A DNA stretch of 64,000 nt from the NCBI GenBank assembly GCA_017643925.1, contig JAEPML010000002.1, positions 186,001-250,000 of the forward strand, in the 5' to 3' direction. The stretch comes from Roseibium sp. Its GTDB lineage: Bacteria; Pseudomonadota; Alphaproteobacteria; Rhizobiales; Stappiaceae. Positions 1 to 8,395 of the stretch are shown in pieces. The notes beneath the pieces are model-generated. The model had not been told where the DNA came from. It did not search any database and saw only the letters and a list, made by a program, of their open reading frames with translations. Position 1 is the first letter of the stretch; each line of letters starts with the position of its first letter. The position numbers and the translations under genes are program-made.

Positions 1-584
1 CGCAGACCCGTCCGGGTCGGGCCCGGGTCGACCAGATTGATCTTCATGGCGGTCTGCAGGCTTTCATTGGCCCAGGTCCGTACCATAGCCTCCACGGCCG
101 CCTTGCTTGTTGACTGAAGACCCCAGAAGGCCGTGCAGGTCGCTGCCTGGACCGCGGTCAGAAACACGGCGCGTCCGGCATCTGATTGGCGCAGCAGCGG
201 ATCCAGCGACCGGATCAGGCGCCAGTTGGCAGTGACATTCACTGCCATGACCTTTTCGAAGTCCTTTGGCTTGATATGCCCCATCGGAGACAGGACGCCG
301 AGCATTCCGGCGTTGCCCACCAGAATGTCCAGTTTCTTCCAGCGTTCGAAAATCGCGGCGCCCAGGCGATCAAGCGCTTCAAAGTCCGTCAGGTCCAGCG
401 GAACCAGGGTGGCCTGACCACCAGCGGATTTGATCTCGTCGTCAAGATCTTCCAGACCGCCGACGGTTTTCGCCAGAGCAATGACATGCGCCCCGCGCTC
501 GCCAAGCTGTTTGGCGATCTGGTAACCGATGCCCCGGGAGGCTCCGGTTACCAGGGCGACCTTGCCCTCAAAGTCTTTTTCCAT
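1..584 (-). CDS. Short-chain dehydrogenase/reductase family protein, 3' end outside window, catalytic residues apparently lost
   Basis: Starts with ATG at 584 and reads to the window edge without a stop (about 194 residues visible). The N-terminal Rossmann nucleotide-binding motif VTGASRGIG lies near residues 13-21 and the NAG motif (VGNAG) near residue 90, both standard for classical SDRs. The usual active site is Ser plus Tyr-x-x-x-Lys. Here the Ser position reads FLTAVQAA (Ala) and the Tyr position reads GLQSTSK (Gln), so only the Lys remains. It may therefore be a non-catalytic NAD(P)-binding protein. It follows purF by 10 bases on the same strand, so it is probably cotranscribed with purF. 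The SDR fold assignment is firm; substrate and activity are unknown. Confidence 0.88.
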   Translation of the reverse strand, partial: MEKDFEGKVALVTGASRGIGYQIAKQLGERGAHVIALAKTVGGLEDLDDEIKSAGGQATLVPLDLTDFEALDRLGAAIFERWKKLDILVGNAGMLGVLSPMGHIKPKDFEKVMAVNVTANWRLIRSLDPLLRQSDAGRAVFLTAVQAATCTAFWGLQSTSKAAVEAMVRTWANESLQTAMKINLVDPGPTRTGL

Positions 585-594
585 GTGAATTCTC

Positions 595-2067
595 TTAGCC
601 GACTTCCACCAGGCGTGGTGCGCTGACAAAGTCCTGATCTTCCGACAGGTCCGTCAAAGGGGTCGGATAGTCGCCGGTGAAACAATGATCGGTGAATTGC
701 GGATTGGCATCGTCGCGGCCGTCATATCCCATCGACTTGTAGATCCCGTCCACGGACAGGAATGCCAGGCTGTCGGCACCGATATAAGCCTGCATTTCTT
801 CAAGGCTGTATTTTGCGGCCAACAGCTTTTCACGCACGGGCGTGTCGATGCCGTAATAGTCCGAGTACTTGATCGGCGGACTGGCAAGACGGAAGTGAAC
901 CTCCTTGGCACCGGCTTCCCGGATCATCTGAACGATCTTGACCGATGTGGTGCCGCGAACAAGACTGTCATCGACGAGCACGACGCGCTTGCCCTCGATC
1001 TGGGCGCGGTTGGCGGAGTGCTTCATCTTCACGCCAAGGGCGCGGATCTGCTGTGTCGGTTCGATGAAGGTTCGGCCAACATAGTGGTTGCGAATGATGC
1101 CGAGTTCGAAAGGAACGCCACTTTCCTGGCTGAAGCCGATGGCGGCGGGAACGCCACTGTCGGGAACCGGAACGATGACGTCGGCTTCCACCGCGGATTC
1201 CTTGGCAAGTTGCCGACCCATTTCCCGGCGCACGTCATAGACGCTACGGCCACCGACCATGGAGTCGGGACGCGAGAAATAGATGTATTCGAAGATACAT
1301 GGACGCGCAGGCTGCTTGCCGAACGGGAAGAAGGACTGGATGCCGGTCGACGTGCAGACGATGACTTCACCGTTTTCGACTTCCCGGACGAACTTGGCAC
1401 CAATGATATCAAGCGCACAGGTTTCGGAGGCCAGGATCGGAGCTCCGTTGAGATCACCCAGAACCAGTGGCCGGATGCCAAGCGGGTCGCGGGCACCGAT
1501 AAGCTTCTTGGAGGTGAGGGCGACCAGCGAATACGCGCCTTCCATCTGGGTAATGGCCTCGATGAAACGCTCGATGATCTTGCCCTTGCGCGAACGGGCA
1601 ACCAGCTGGAGAACGACCTCGGAGTCCGACGTTGACTGGCAGATGGCACCGTCCTTGATCAGCTGGTGGCGCAAGGTCAGGGCATTTGTGAAATTGCCGT
1701 TGTGACAGACTGCGATGCCACCACCGTCAAGTTCCGCGAAAAGCGGCTGGACATTTCGCAGGATGGTTTCGCCGGTTGTGGAATAGCGAACATGCCCAAC
1801 CGCAGCGCGTCCTGTCAGTCGGCCAATGGTCTCTGCATCCGAGAAGTGGTCGCCGACAAGACCGAGATGTCGCTCGGCCCGGAACTGGTCATTGTCGAAG
1901 GTGACGATGCCGGCCGCTTCCTGGCCACGATGCTGAAGGGCATGAAGCCCGAGCGCCGTCAGGGCGCTGGCATCTTCATGGCCCAGAATTCCGAAGACAC
2001 CGCATTCTTCGCGCAGCGTGTCGGCATTGATGTCAAAAGGCTCGTGCAGCTCGGTTCCGCCAGTCAT
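595..2067 (-). CDS. purF: Amidophosphoribosyltransferase (glutamine PRPP amidotransferase)
   Basis: Catalyses the first committed step of purine synthesis, moving ammonia from glutamine onto PRPP. The N-terminal glutamine-hydrolysing domain has its nucleophile in EECGVFGILGH, Cys22 after a 21-residue propeptide that is expected to be removed. The C-terminal phosphoribosyltransferase domain carries the PRPP loop VVLVDDSLVRGTT. Where Bacillus-type enzymes have an iron-sulfur ligand Cys in the SPP.. segment, this protein reads SPPIKYSDYYGID, so a cluster is doubtful. I chose the ATG at 2067 because AAAAGGAG stands just before it and it gives 490 residues, the usual size. A longer frame opens with TTG at 2190 inside a hairpin and is less likely. 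The gene lies downstream of cvpA, a common purF partner. Confidence 0.96.
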   Translation of the reverse strand: MTGGTELHEPFDINADTLREECGVFGILGHEDASALTALGLHALQHRGQEAAGIVTFDNDQFRAERHLGLVGDHFSDAETIGRLTGRAAVGHVRYSTTGETILRNVQPLFAELDGGGIAVCHNGNFTNALTLRHQLIKDGAICQSTSDSEVVLQLVARSRKGKIIERFIEAITQMEGAYSLVALTSKKLIGARDPLGIRPLVLGDLNGAPILASETCALDIIGAKFVREVENGEVIVCTSTGIQSFFPFGKQPARPCIFEYIYFSRPDSMVGGRSVYDVRREMGRQLAKESAVEADVIVPVPDSGVPAAIGFSQESGVPFELGIIRNHYVGRTFIEPTQQIRALGVKMKHSANRAQIEGKRVVLVDDSLVRGTTSVKIVQMIREAGAKEVHFRLASPPIKYSDYYGIDTPVREKLLAAKYSLEEMQAYIGADSLAFLSVDGIYKSMGYDGRDDANPQFTDHCFTGDYPTPLTDLSEDQDFVSAPRLVEVG

Positions 2068-2179
2068 GGCGAACACTCCTTTTACTGGCCGCTTGAGAGG
2101 GTCGGCCCAGGTCACCAGATCGGCCCGTCGCCACGCGCTAGGGCGTGGTGGCAGGTATTTTGATCTCTCCTTGATGTCG

Positions 2180-2217
2180 GGAGCATTCAAAGGTGTTTTT
2201 CAAACACGACATGCTCC
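2180..2217 (-). promoter_or_regulatory. Two-part inverted repeat in the cvpA-purF gap
   Basis: Outer arms GGAGCAT/ATGCTCC (2180-2186, 2211-2217) enclose inner arms GTGTTT/AAACAC (2193-2198, 2202-2207), so the purF leader could fold into a long stem. No T-run follows, so it is not a classical terminator. It may be a leader hairpin or a protein site controlling purF. It sits about 110 bases upstream of the chosen purF start. Confidence 0.5.
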
Positions 2218-2246
2218 GGAACAATCGCATGCGCCCTCTGTTGGCG

Positions 2247-2858
2247 TCAGTTGTTGTCCGTCGTCAGTTGTTCTAGACCCTGACGTTCGGAATCGCTGTA
2301 TGTCGGCTCTTCGGCCGGTGCGCTTGCACTTTCTCCGGTCAGATTGTTTTCGCGGATCTTGTCGAGAATTGCCTTCTCCGGGTCCTCCGGCAACACGGCA
2401 ACAAGCCGTTCGCCTACCGACATCAGGATCGGAAGCGACTTCGCGTTCTTGATCCATTGCGGTTGCTGCTCGGGAACAACGAACCAGTTGAAGAACATCA
2501 TTGCCACGACAACGAGCAACAGGCCGCGTACCGCGCCAAACACGAAGCCGAGCGTCCGGTCGAGTGCGCCGATACGGCTGTCCAGCACGAAGTCGGAAAT
2601 TCGCATGGTGATGTAGCTGACGACGATCAGGGTCACCAGGAAGACCGCTGCGACCGATACACCGATGGCGACGAGATCATGCGAGATATATTGTTTCGTG
2701 TAGGGAAGAACGCGTTCATAGAGAAGGAAGGCAGCTGCAGCCGCTGCAACCCATGACACGATCGAAAGAACTTCCCGGACAAACCCGCGGATCATCGCCA
2801 GGACAGCCGAAATGAACATGATGACTAGGAGCAGTCCGTCCAGAATCGTAATCGGCAT
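2247..2858 (-). CDS. cvpA: CvpA family inner-membrane protein
   Basis: 203 residues with an N-terminal hydrophobic block (ILDGLLLVIMFISAVLAMIRGFVREVLSI cut short here; residues about 5-33) and three more membrane segments, near 36-50, 62-85 and 100-125, followed by a charged cytoplasmic tail. The RGFVREVLS signature after the first segment is typical of CvpA, known in E. coli for colicin V production and for its place ahead of purF. Its exact biochemical role is not settled. Here it again precedes purF, with radA 74 bases upstream on the same strand, so the order is alr-radA-cvpA-purF. Confidence 0.93.
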   Translation of the reverse strand: MPITILDGLLLVIMFISAVLAMIRGFVREVLSIVSWVAAAAAAFLLYERVLPYTKQYISHDLVAIGVSVAAVFLVTLIVVSYITMRISDFVLDSRIGALDRTLGFVFGAVRGLLLVVVAMMFFNWFVVPEQQPQWIKNAKSLPILMSVGERLVAVLPEDPEKAILDKIRENNLTGESASAPAEEPTYSDSERQGLEQLTTDNN

Positions 2859-2932
2859 GTTCCTGAAAAATCCTCTGTCTGTCGCTCCGCAACGAGCGGA
2901 AATCTTCAGTTCTTACCCGGCACCATCATGCG

Positions 2933-4327
2933 TCAAGTCGCCCCTTTAGCACCAGCCTCTGCCGACAATTTGGCGACAAAGTCCCCAAGTTCCGGCAATC
3001 CGGTCGCCTTGAAAGACGACGCGGCATTGTCCTTGAGGTTGCCCTCCGGACAATAGGCCTGATCGAAGCCGAGTTTCTCGGCTTCCTTGAGCCTGGACTG
3101 GGCCTGCGCGACCGGCCGAATGGCGCCGGACAGGCTGACTTCGCCGAAATAGACGCAATTGGCCGGAAGGGCAAGCCCGGAGAGTGAAGAGATTAGGGCT
3201 GCCGCCACTGCAAGATCGGCTCCGGGCTCATTGATTTTGAGGCCACCGGCAACATTCAGATAGACATCATGCTGGGAAAACCTGACCCCGCAGCGTGCTT
3301 CCAGCACCGCCAGGATCATGGAAAGCCGGGCACTGTCCCAGCCGATGACGGCACGACGGGGCGTGCCGAGCGTCGACTGGGCGACAAGTGCCTGGATCTC
3401 GATGAGGAGCGGACGCGAGCCTTCAAGTCCTGCGAAAACGGCGGCGCCCGGCGCAGATGTTGTCCTGTCACCCAGAAACAGCGCCGACGGATTGGAAACT
3501 TCGACCAATCCCTTGCCCGTCATTTCGAAAACGCCAATCTCGTCGGTGGCACCGAACCGGTTCTTGACCGATCGCAGGATCCGGTACTGGTGCGCACCGT
3601 CGCCTTCGAAATAAAGAACAGCGTCGACCATGTGTTCAACAACGCGCGGGCCCGCGATCTGCCCGTCCTTGGTGACGTGACCGACCAGGACCAGCGTCGT
3701 CCCGTTTTTCTTGGCATAGCGCACCATCGCCTGCGCCGATGCCCGCACCTGGGTGACCGTACCCGGAGGAGAATCGACCTGGTCTGTCCACAGGGTCTGC
3801 ACGGAATCGAGGATCAGAAGGGCAGGAGCCTTGTCCGCTTCCAGCGTCGCCAGGATGTCCTCGACGCTGGTTTCGGCGGCAAGCGCGACAGGTGCGTCGG
3901 CAAGCCCGAGCCTTTCCGCGCGCAGCCGAACCTGCCCGATCGCTTCCTCGCCTGAAATATAGATGGTCTTGTGCCCGAGATGGGCGAGCTGTGCCGCGGC
4001 CTGGATCAACAGTGTTGACTTCCCGATGCCCGGGTCTCCGCCGACCAGGAGTGCGGAGCCGCGCACGAAGCCGCCCCCCGTCACCCGGTCAAGCTCGGCA
4101 ACTTTGGTCTGGAAGCGTGGTGCCTCCTTGGTATCGCCCGAGAGCCCGACAAGCGGGACGACCCGGCCCTTGCTGCGTGAGGCGCGACCGGGGCCGCCAC
4201 CAATTCCGCCTCCGGTCTGCTCCTCGACAATCGTGTTCCATTCGCCGCAGGATTCGCAGCGGCCAACCCACTTGGCAGTGACGGCACCGCAGGACTGACA
4301 GACAAAGGAAGTGGACCGTTTGGCCAT
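2933..4327 (-). CDS. radA: DNA repair protein RadA (branch-migration ATPase)
   Basis: 464 residues, the usual RadA size. The order is a C4 zinc finger (Cys10, Cys13, Cys24, Cys27), a RecA-like ATPase with Walker A GGDPGIGKST near residue 100, the RadA-specific KNRFG motif (KNRFGATDEIGVFEM) and a C-terminal Lon-protease-like domain. RadA drives branch migration of recombination intermediates and helps RecA-dependent repair. It starts 26 bases after alr ends and is probably read from the same transcript. Confidence 0.97.
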   Translation of the reverse strand: MAKRSTSFVCQSCGAVTAKWVGRCESCGEWNTIVEEQTGGGIGGGPGRASRSKGRVVPLVGLSGDTKEAPRFQTKVAELDRVTGGGFVRGSALLVGGDPGIGKSTLLIQAAAQLAHLGHKTIYISGEEAIGQVRLRAERLGLADAPVALAAETSVEDILATLEADKAPALLILDSVQTLWTDQVDSPPGTVTQVRASAQAMVRYAKKNGTTLVLVGHVTKDGQIAGPRVVEHMVDAVLYFEGDGAHQYRILRSVKNRFGATDEIGVFEMTGKGLVEVSNPSALFLGDRTTSAPGAAVFAGLEGSRPLLIEIQALVAQSTLGTPRRAVIGWDSARLSMILAVLEARCGVRFSQHDVYLNVAGGLKINEPGADLAVAAALISSLSGLALPANCVYFGEVSLSGAIRPVAQAQSRLKEAEKLGFDQAYCPEGNLKDNAASSFKATGLPELGDFVAKLSAEAGAKGAT

Positions 4328-4353
4328 GGAAGAAATGTGCTTTCTTGGTTCGG

Positions 4354-5496
4354 TCAGTCGAGTGGGCCGTAGATGCGCCGATAGCGCCGCCCGAGACTTG
4401 TCAGGTATTCGTAGTCGATCGTTTCCGCATAAGCTGCCAGGTCGGCGGCGGCAACATTCGGACCAAGCATTTCCACATATGCGCCGCGCCGAACCAGATG
4501 ATCGGGTATGTCGGTGACGTCGAGCGTGATCATGTCCATCGAGATTCGGCCAAGGATTGGCGCCTTGTGGCCGCCGATCATGCCAAAGCCGCCCGGGCGT
4601 TCGTCAGTCGAACTCGCCCGGCGCAACAATCCGTCTGCGTACCCAGCGGCCACAACGGCGTTTCTGAGTGGGCGCTTCGCGGTCTGTCGGGCTCCGTAGC
4701 CGATCGTGTCGCCGGCTGGGACGTCCCGCACGATCATGATACGGGCCTCGACCTTGGCAACAGGGCGCATCGGGTTGGGTTCGGTCTCGATCGCCTGGCC
4801 GCCGTAAAGCGCGATGCCGGGTCGGACAAGATCGAAATGGTAATCCGCTCCCATCAGGACCCCGGCGGAATTTGCGAGCGATCTTGGAATAGCGGCAAAC
4901 GGGTCTGTGACCTTTCTGAAGAGATCGAGCTGCCGCCGGTTCATTTGGTGATCGGGTGTCGAGCCACAGGCCAGATGGCTCATGATCAACGAGGGGGTAA
5001 ACGGGCCAAGAAGGCCCTTGTCCTTCAGGGCAACGCTGAATTCGTCAGGAGACAATCCAAGCCGATGTATGCCGGTATCGACATGAACGGCGGCGTCAAG
5101 AGACCTTCCGGCAGCTTTGCAAACAGATGCCCATTCCTCCAGCTCGGCCAATGACCCGAGCACGGGACGAATGTCATGCGCAATAAAGTGTTCGGCGGTA
5201 CCGGGAAACAATCCGTCCAGAGCGTAGATTACGGCCTCTGGCAGTGTTTCGCGCAAAGCCAGCGCTTCAGTTGGAACGGCGATGAAAAACGTTCGGCACC
5301 CGGCGTCGAACATGGCCTTGCCTGCAATATCCTGGCCCGTGCCATAGGCATCCGCCTTGATGGCCGCTGCGCATTCCGCTGCTCCACTCAGCTTGCCATT
5401 CAAATAGGTCCAGTTTGCCGCAATGGCATCCGGATCGATGGTCAAGCGTCCCCCATACAGATCATCTGGGAACTTGGGTGTGTTGGGCGAAGGCAC
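4354..5496 (-). CDS. alr: Alanine racemase
   Basis: Interconverts L- and D-alanine for peptidoglycan. 380 residues. The N-terminal barrel carries the PLP lysine Lys47 in AAIKADAYGTG, and the C-terminal beta domain carries the second catalytic base Tyr267 in GDTIGYGARQT. Length and both signatures match a functional enzyme. It heads the run alr-radA-cvpA-purF. It could be either the biosynthetic (alr) or catabolic (dadX) form; with no D-amino-acid dehydrogenase next to it, the biosynthetic role is preferred. Confidence 0.96.
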   Translation of the reverse strand: MPSPNTPKFPDDLYGGRLTIDPDAIAANWTYLNGKLSGAAECAAAIKADAYGTGQDIAGKAMFDAGCRTFFIAVPTEALALRETLPEAVIYALDGLFPGTAEHFIAHDIRPVLGSLAELEEWASVCKAAGRSLDAAVHVDTGIHRLGLSPDEFSVALKDKGLLGPFTPSLIMSHLACGSTPDHQMNRRQLDLFRKVTDPFAAIPRSLANSAGVLMGADYHFDLVRPGIALYGGQAIETEPNPMRPVAKVEARIMIVRDVPAGDTIGYGARQTAKRPLRNAVVAAGYADGLLRRASSTDERPGGFGMIGGHKAPILGRISMDMITLDVTDIPDHLVRRGAYVEMLGPNVAAADLAAYAETIDYEYLTSLGRRYRRIYGPLD

Positions 5497-5674
5497 GGTC
5501 TGAGGCTTGCTCCGAAAATGTCAGCCAGGGAATCGGCAAGTAGCTTAGCGCATCGGAGGGGGCAGGTGCCATGCAGAATGCAAATGCGGGACTTTGACGC
5601 GGTCGCAAGGACAGCGCGATGTTTCCAGACGAGGTCGTCCTCCGGACTTGTTTTATCGGACAGGTTTCCCGACG

Positions 5675-5794
5675 CTACTGGTTGGCAACCTGTTCTTTCT
5701 TGTCCGTTTTGTCGGTGTCATTATCCTCCGGCCGGGGCAGGTTGCTGCCACACAGTTTTGCAATGTGTGCCAGACGGCGATCTCCGTATCTCAT
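5675..5794 (-). CDS. Small protein of 39 residues, unknown function
   Basis: I do not recognise this gene. It is a 39-codon frame starting at ATG 5794, preceded by a near-perfect ribosome binding site (AGGAGGAAGCGACA-ATG) and ending with TAG at 5675. The product begins MRYGDRRLAHIAKLCGS, is basic at the N-terminus and very acidic/Lys-rich and hydrophilic in the second half (PEDNDTDKTDKKEQ). It has no membrane segment and one Cys. It lies 120 bases after the WYL-TerB gene on the same strand and 178 bases before alr. The strong site argues for real translation; conservation is untested. The rest of 5497-5914 shows nothing else I can name. Confidence 0.6.
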   Translation of the reverse strand: MRYGDRRLAHIAKLCGSNLPRPEDNDTDKTDKKEQVANQ

Positions 5795-5914
5795 TGTCGC
5801 TTCCTCCTCACGGGAGCCCCCTGAAGACAAGGTAGCGAAGAGTGAGAGGAGGGAGTGTGACGAGAATCACAAAGGACCATTGAATGCTTCACCCAGGCAA
5901 ACGGGACGGTATTC

Positions 5915-6721
5915 TCACGCCATGTCCATGCGCGCCAGTTCCTGCGACAACTGATTGACCAGTTCCACTTCAGCAGGGTCCCGGTCTCCGTCGATGTCAA
6001 TCAGCTCAACGGCGCTGATCAGCAGTTCGGTGATTTCGTGCGGAGGTGCCTCGCTCAGCTGCTCTATTGACTTCTGCAGCGTCGCGGGTGTCGGGCGTAG
6101 CCGTTTGATATAGGAGATCAGCTTGTCCTGGTCCGCCGCGGTGGAAAAACCACCGGAGCCGGCGATGTGATTGCAATGGCATACGGCGACATTGACTTCC
6201 GCCTTGCTCATCGTGCCGTCGCTCAAGGACAGTGCTGCAAGAATTTCTGCATGGGGTCGAAGGTAAGAGCGGGCCAGTTCCCAGTCCGATGGCGCAGGGG
6301 CCATTGAAACCGGGTCTTCGGTTACAATGAATTTCGCCGGGTCGAGCGTGATGCCAAAGGTCTCGTTCAGAAATTCCGGCACGTTTTCATGAACTTCACC
6401 GTCATAGTCGATACAGCATTTGACGCGGTCCGCGCGGAAAGCACGCTCCGCGTTGCGTTCATGGCACCGGGCGATCAGCACCGGGATGCCATTTGTATCT
6501 TCCTGAATGGAAAAGACCGTTATCCTGCGTGCCGTAGCTTCACCGGTTTCGGACCGATACTCGATCATGAAGGACTGGCCTTCGGCCCGGCCTGTGCCAG
6601 TTGGGGCTTCGGGAACGTCGTCCGTCTTTCCGAGGAGTACAGCGCGTGGCGCAGAGGGAAGGGGCGCAGCGCTGTTGCGCTGTTGAATGGCTTCGATCGC
6701 TGCATTCAAGCCGGACATCAC
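5915..6721 (-). CDS. WYL-domain and TerB-domain fusion protein
   Basis: 268 residues. After a low-complexity N-terminus (about 1-48), residues about 50-110 look like a WYL ligand-sensing domain: FMIEYRSETGEATARRITV and then RCHERNAERAFRADRV. From about 145 to the end there is a TerB-like helical domain with acidic metal-binding character (LSDGTMSKAEVN and later DIDGDRDPAEVE). No helix-turn-helix is visible, unlike most WYL transcription factors. The start is GTG at 6721 or ATG at 6718, after GAGGG. A perfect 24-base palindrome lies just upstream. The role is unknown. TerB domains are linked to tellurite and stress responses, WYL domains to sensing nucleic-acid-like ligands. Confidence 0.8.
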   Translation of the reverse strand: MMSGLNAAIEAIQQRNSAAPLPSAPRAVLLGKTDDVPEAPTGTGRAEGQSFMIEYRSETGEATARRITVFSIQEDTNGIPVLIARCHERNAERAFRADRVKCCIDYDGEVHENVPEFLNETFGITLDPAKFIVTEDPVSMAPAPSDWELARSYLRPHAEILAALSLSDGTMSKAEVNVAVCHCNHIAGSGGFSTAADQDKLISYIKRLRPTPATLQKSIEQLSEAPPHEITELLISAVELIDIDGDRDPAEVELVNQLSQELARMDMA

Positions 6722-6745
6722 GAACCCTCAGGCTGTCAGGAGGGT

Positions 6746-6769
6746 ATTTCAACAAAGCTTTGTTGAAAT
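6746..6769. promoter_or_regulatory. Perfect 24-base palindrome upstream of the WYL-TerB gene
   Basis: The half-site is ATTTCAACAAAG followed directly by its exact reverse complement, with no spacer. It sits 25 bases before the GTG start and about 85 bases after the end of dnaB. There is no T-run on the minus strand, so it reads more like an operator for a dimeric regulator than a terminator. Confidence 0.65.
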
Positions 6770-6853
6770 GTCGAGTGATGTCATGCCAAAGAGCGTGCCC
6801 CGTCGAGCTCCAGGATGCCCTTTTGTCCGAAGGCTGCCTTTGAGGCGCGCTTG

Positions 6854-8338
6854 CTATTCGTAGCGCTCCGGAAGGTGATCATCCTCTGCCAGGTCCGAGA
6901 ACCGGGTGAATTCGCCCTGGAAGTGCAGGTTCGCCGTGCCGGTGGGGCCGTGGCGCTGCTTTGCGATGATCACTTCGGCTTTGCCCTTGGCAGCGTCGTG
7001 CTTGGCTTCCCAGGCTGCATATTCCGGTGACCCGATCTCCGGTTCGGTCTTGGAGAGATAGTATTCCTCGCGATACACGAACAAAATGACGTCGGCGTCC
7101 TGTTCGATGGAACCTGATTCACGCAGGTCGGACATCATCGGACGCTTGTCATCGCGCGATTCCACCTGACGGGAAAGCTGTGAGAGGGCAATGATCGGAA
7201 CATTCAGCTCCTTCGCAAGGGCCTTCAGACCGGTGGTGATTTCCGTGATTTCCTGCCCACGGTTGCCGGAATTCTTGGCGGAACCCGAAAGCAGCTGAAT
7301 ATAGTCGACAACCAGAAGGTCGAGGCCGCGCTGCCGTTTCAGGCGCCGGGCCTTTGCCACAAGCGACGCGATGGAAATGCCACCGGTCTGGTCGACATGG
7401 AGCGGTGTCGTCTGCATGGACTGGGCACAGGCCGCGAGTTTCTCGAATTCAGCCTCCGAAATGTCGCCACGGCGGATCTTGGAGGACGAGATCTCGGCCT
7501 GCTCGGAAATGATACGCGTCGCAAGCTGTTCTGCCGACATTTCAAGCGAGAAGAAACCGACAATGCCGCCATTGACGGTTTTCAGGGAGCCGTCCGGTTG
7601 TTCTTCGGCCTTGTAGGCCTGGGCGATATTGTAGGCGATGTTGGTGGCCAGCGAGGTCTTGCCCATCGCCGGACGTCCGGCAAGAACGATCAGGTCAGAA
7701 TGCTGCAGGCCGCCCATGAGCCGGTCGAGTTCGCGCAGGCCGGTAGAAGTACCGGAAAGCGCACCTTCCCGGTTATAGGCGGCGTGCGCCATCTCGATGG
7801 TTTCGGAAAGCGCGTCGCCGAAGGAGACGAACCCGCCTTCGCTGCGCCCGGTTTCCGCCAGTTCGAACAGGCGGCGCTCGGCATCGTCGATCTGCTGAAC
7901 CGGCGGCACATCGATCGGAGCGTCGAAGGCGATGTTGACCATGTCTTCGCCAATGCGGATCAGGTTACGGCGGATGGCCAGGTCATAGATGGTGCGGCCG
8001 TAGTCTTCCGCATTGATGATCGAGGCGGCGTCGCCTGCAAGGCGCAGCAGGAACTGCGTGGCCGAAAGATCCGCGATCTTGGCGTCAGCCGGGTAGAACG
8101 TCTTCAGCGTGATCGGCGAGGCGGTCTTGCCGGCCTGGATCAGGTGGGCGATTTTCTCGTAGATATCCTGATGCGGCGGCACGAAGAAATGATGCGGTTC
8201 CAGGAAGTCAGAGACCCGGTAAAACGTTTCGTTATTGACCAGGATCGCACCCAGAAGCTGCCGTTCCGCTTCCGCGTTATGCGGTGCGAGGCGCTGTACG
8301 TCTTCTTCTGTTTCTACCTTTTGTAGAGTGCCCTTCAT
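6854..8338 (-). CDS. dnaB: Replicative DNA helicase DnaB
   Basis: Unwinds DNA ahead of the replisome as a hexamer. The N-terminal helicase-loader/primase-binding domain begins LAPHNAEAERQLLGAIL. The RecA-like C-terminal motor has Walker A GRPAMGKTSLA, Walker B LLVVDYIQLL and the arginine-rich motif SQLSRQVESRDDKRP. I place the start at ATG 8338, preceded by GGGGGA, giving 494 residues. A TTG at 8395 would add 19 residues and has no better signal. It sits downstream of the rpsF-rpsR-rplI operon but behind a terminator and a 348-base gap, so it probably has its own promoter. Confidence 0.97.
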   Translation of the reverse strand: MKGTLQKVETEEDVQRLAPHNAEAERQLLGAILVNNETFYRVSDFLEPHHFFVPPHQDIYEKIAHLIQAGKTASPITLKTFYPADAKIADLSATQFLLRLAGDAASIINAEDYGRTIYDLAIRRNLIRIGEDMVNIAFDAPIDVPPVQQIDDAERRLFELAETGRSEGGFVSFGDALSETIEMAHAAYNREGALSGTSTGLRELDRLMGGLQHSDLIVLAGRPAMGKTSLATNIAYNIAQAYKAEEQPDGSLKTVNGGIVGFFSLEMSAEQLATRIISEQAEISSSKIRRGDISEAEFEKLAACAQSMQTTPLHVDQTGGISIASLVAKARRLKRQRGLDLLVVDYIQLLSGSAKNSGNRGQEITEITTGLKALAKELNVPIIALSQLSRQVESRDDKRPMMSDLRESGSIEQDADVILFVYREEYYLSKTEPEIGSPEYAAWEAKHDAAKGKAEVIIAKQRHGPTGTANLHFQGEFTRFSDLAEDDHLPERYE

Positions 8339-8395
8339 ATCGTCCCCCGAAAACCCAAGTTCATTGGGAATACTCGTTGCGGCGGGGCCGCTCAA

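Noticed and set aside
685-1635. A 316-codon plus-strand frame opposite purF
   Set aside because: Same reasoning: an antisense shadow of a gene with clear motifs.
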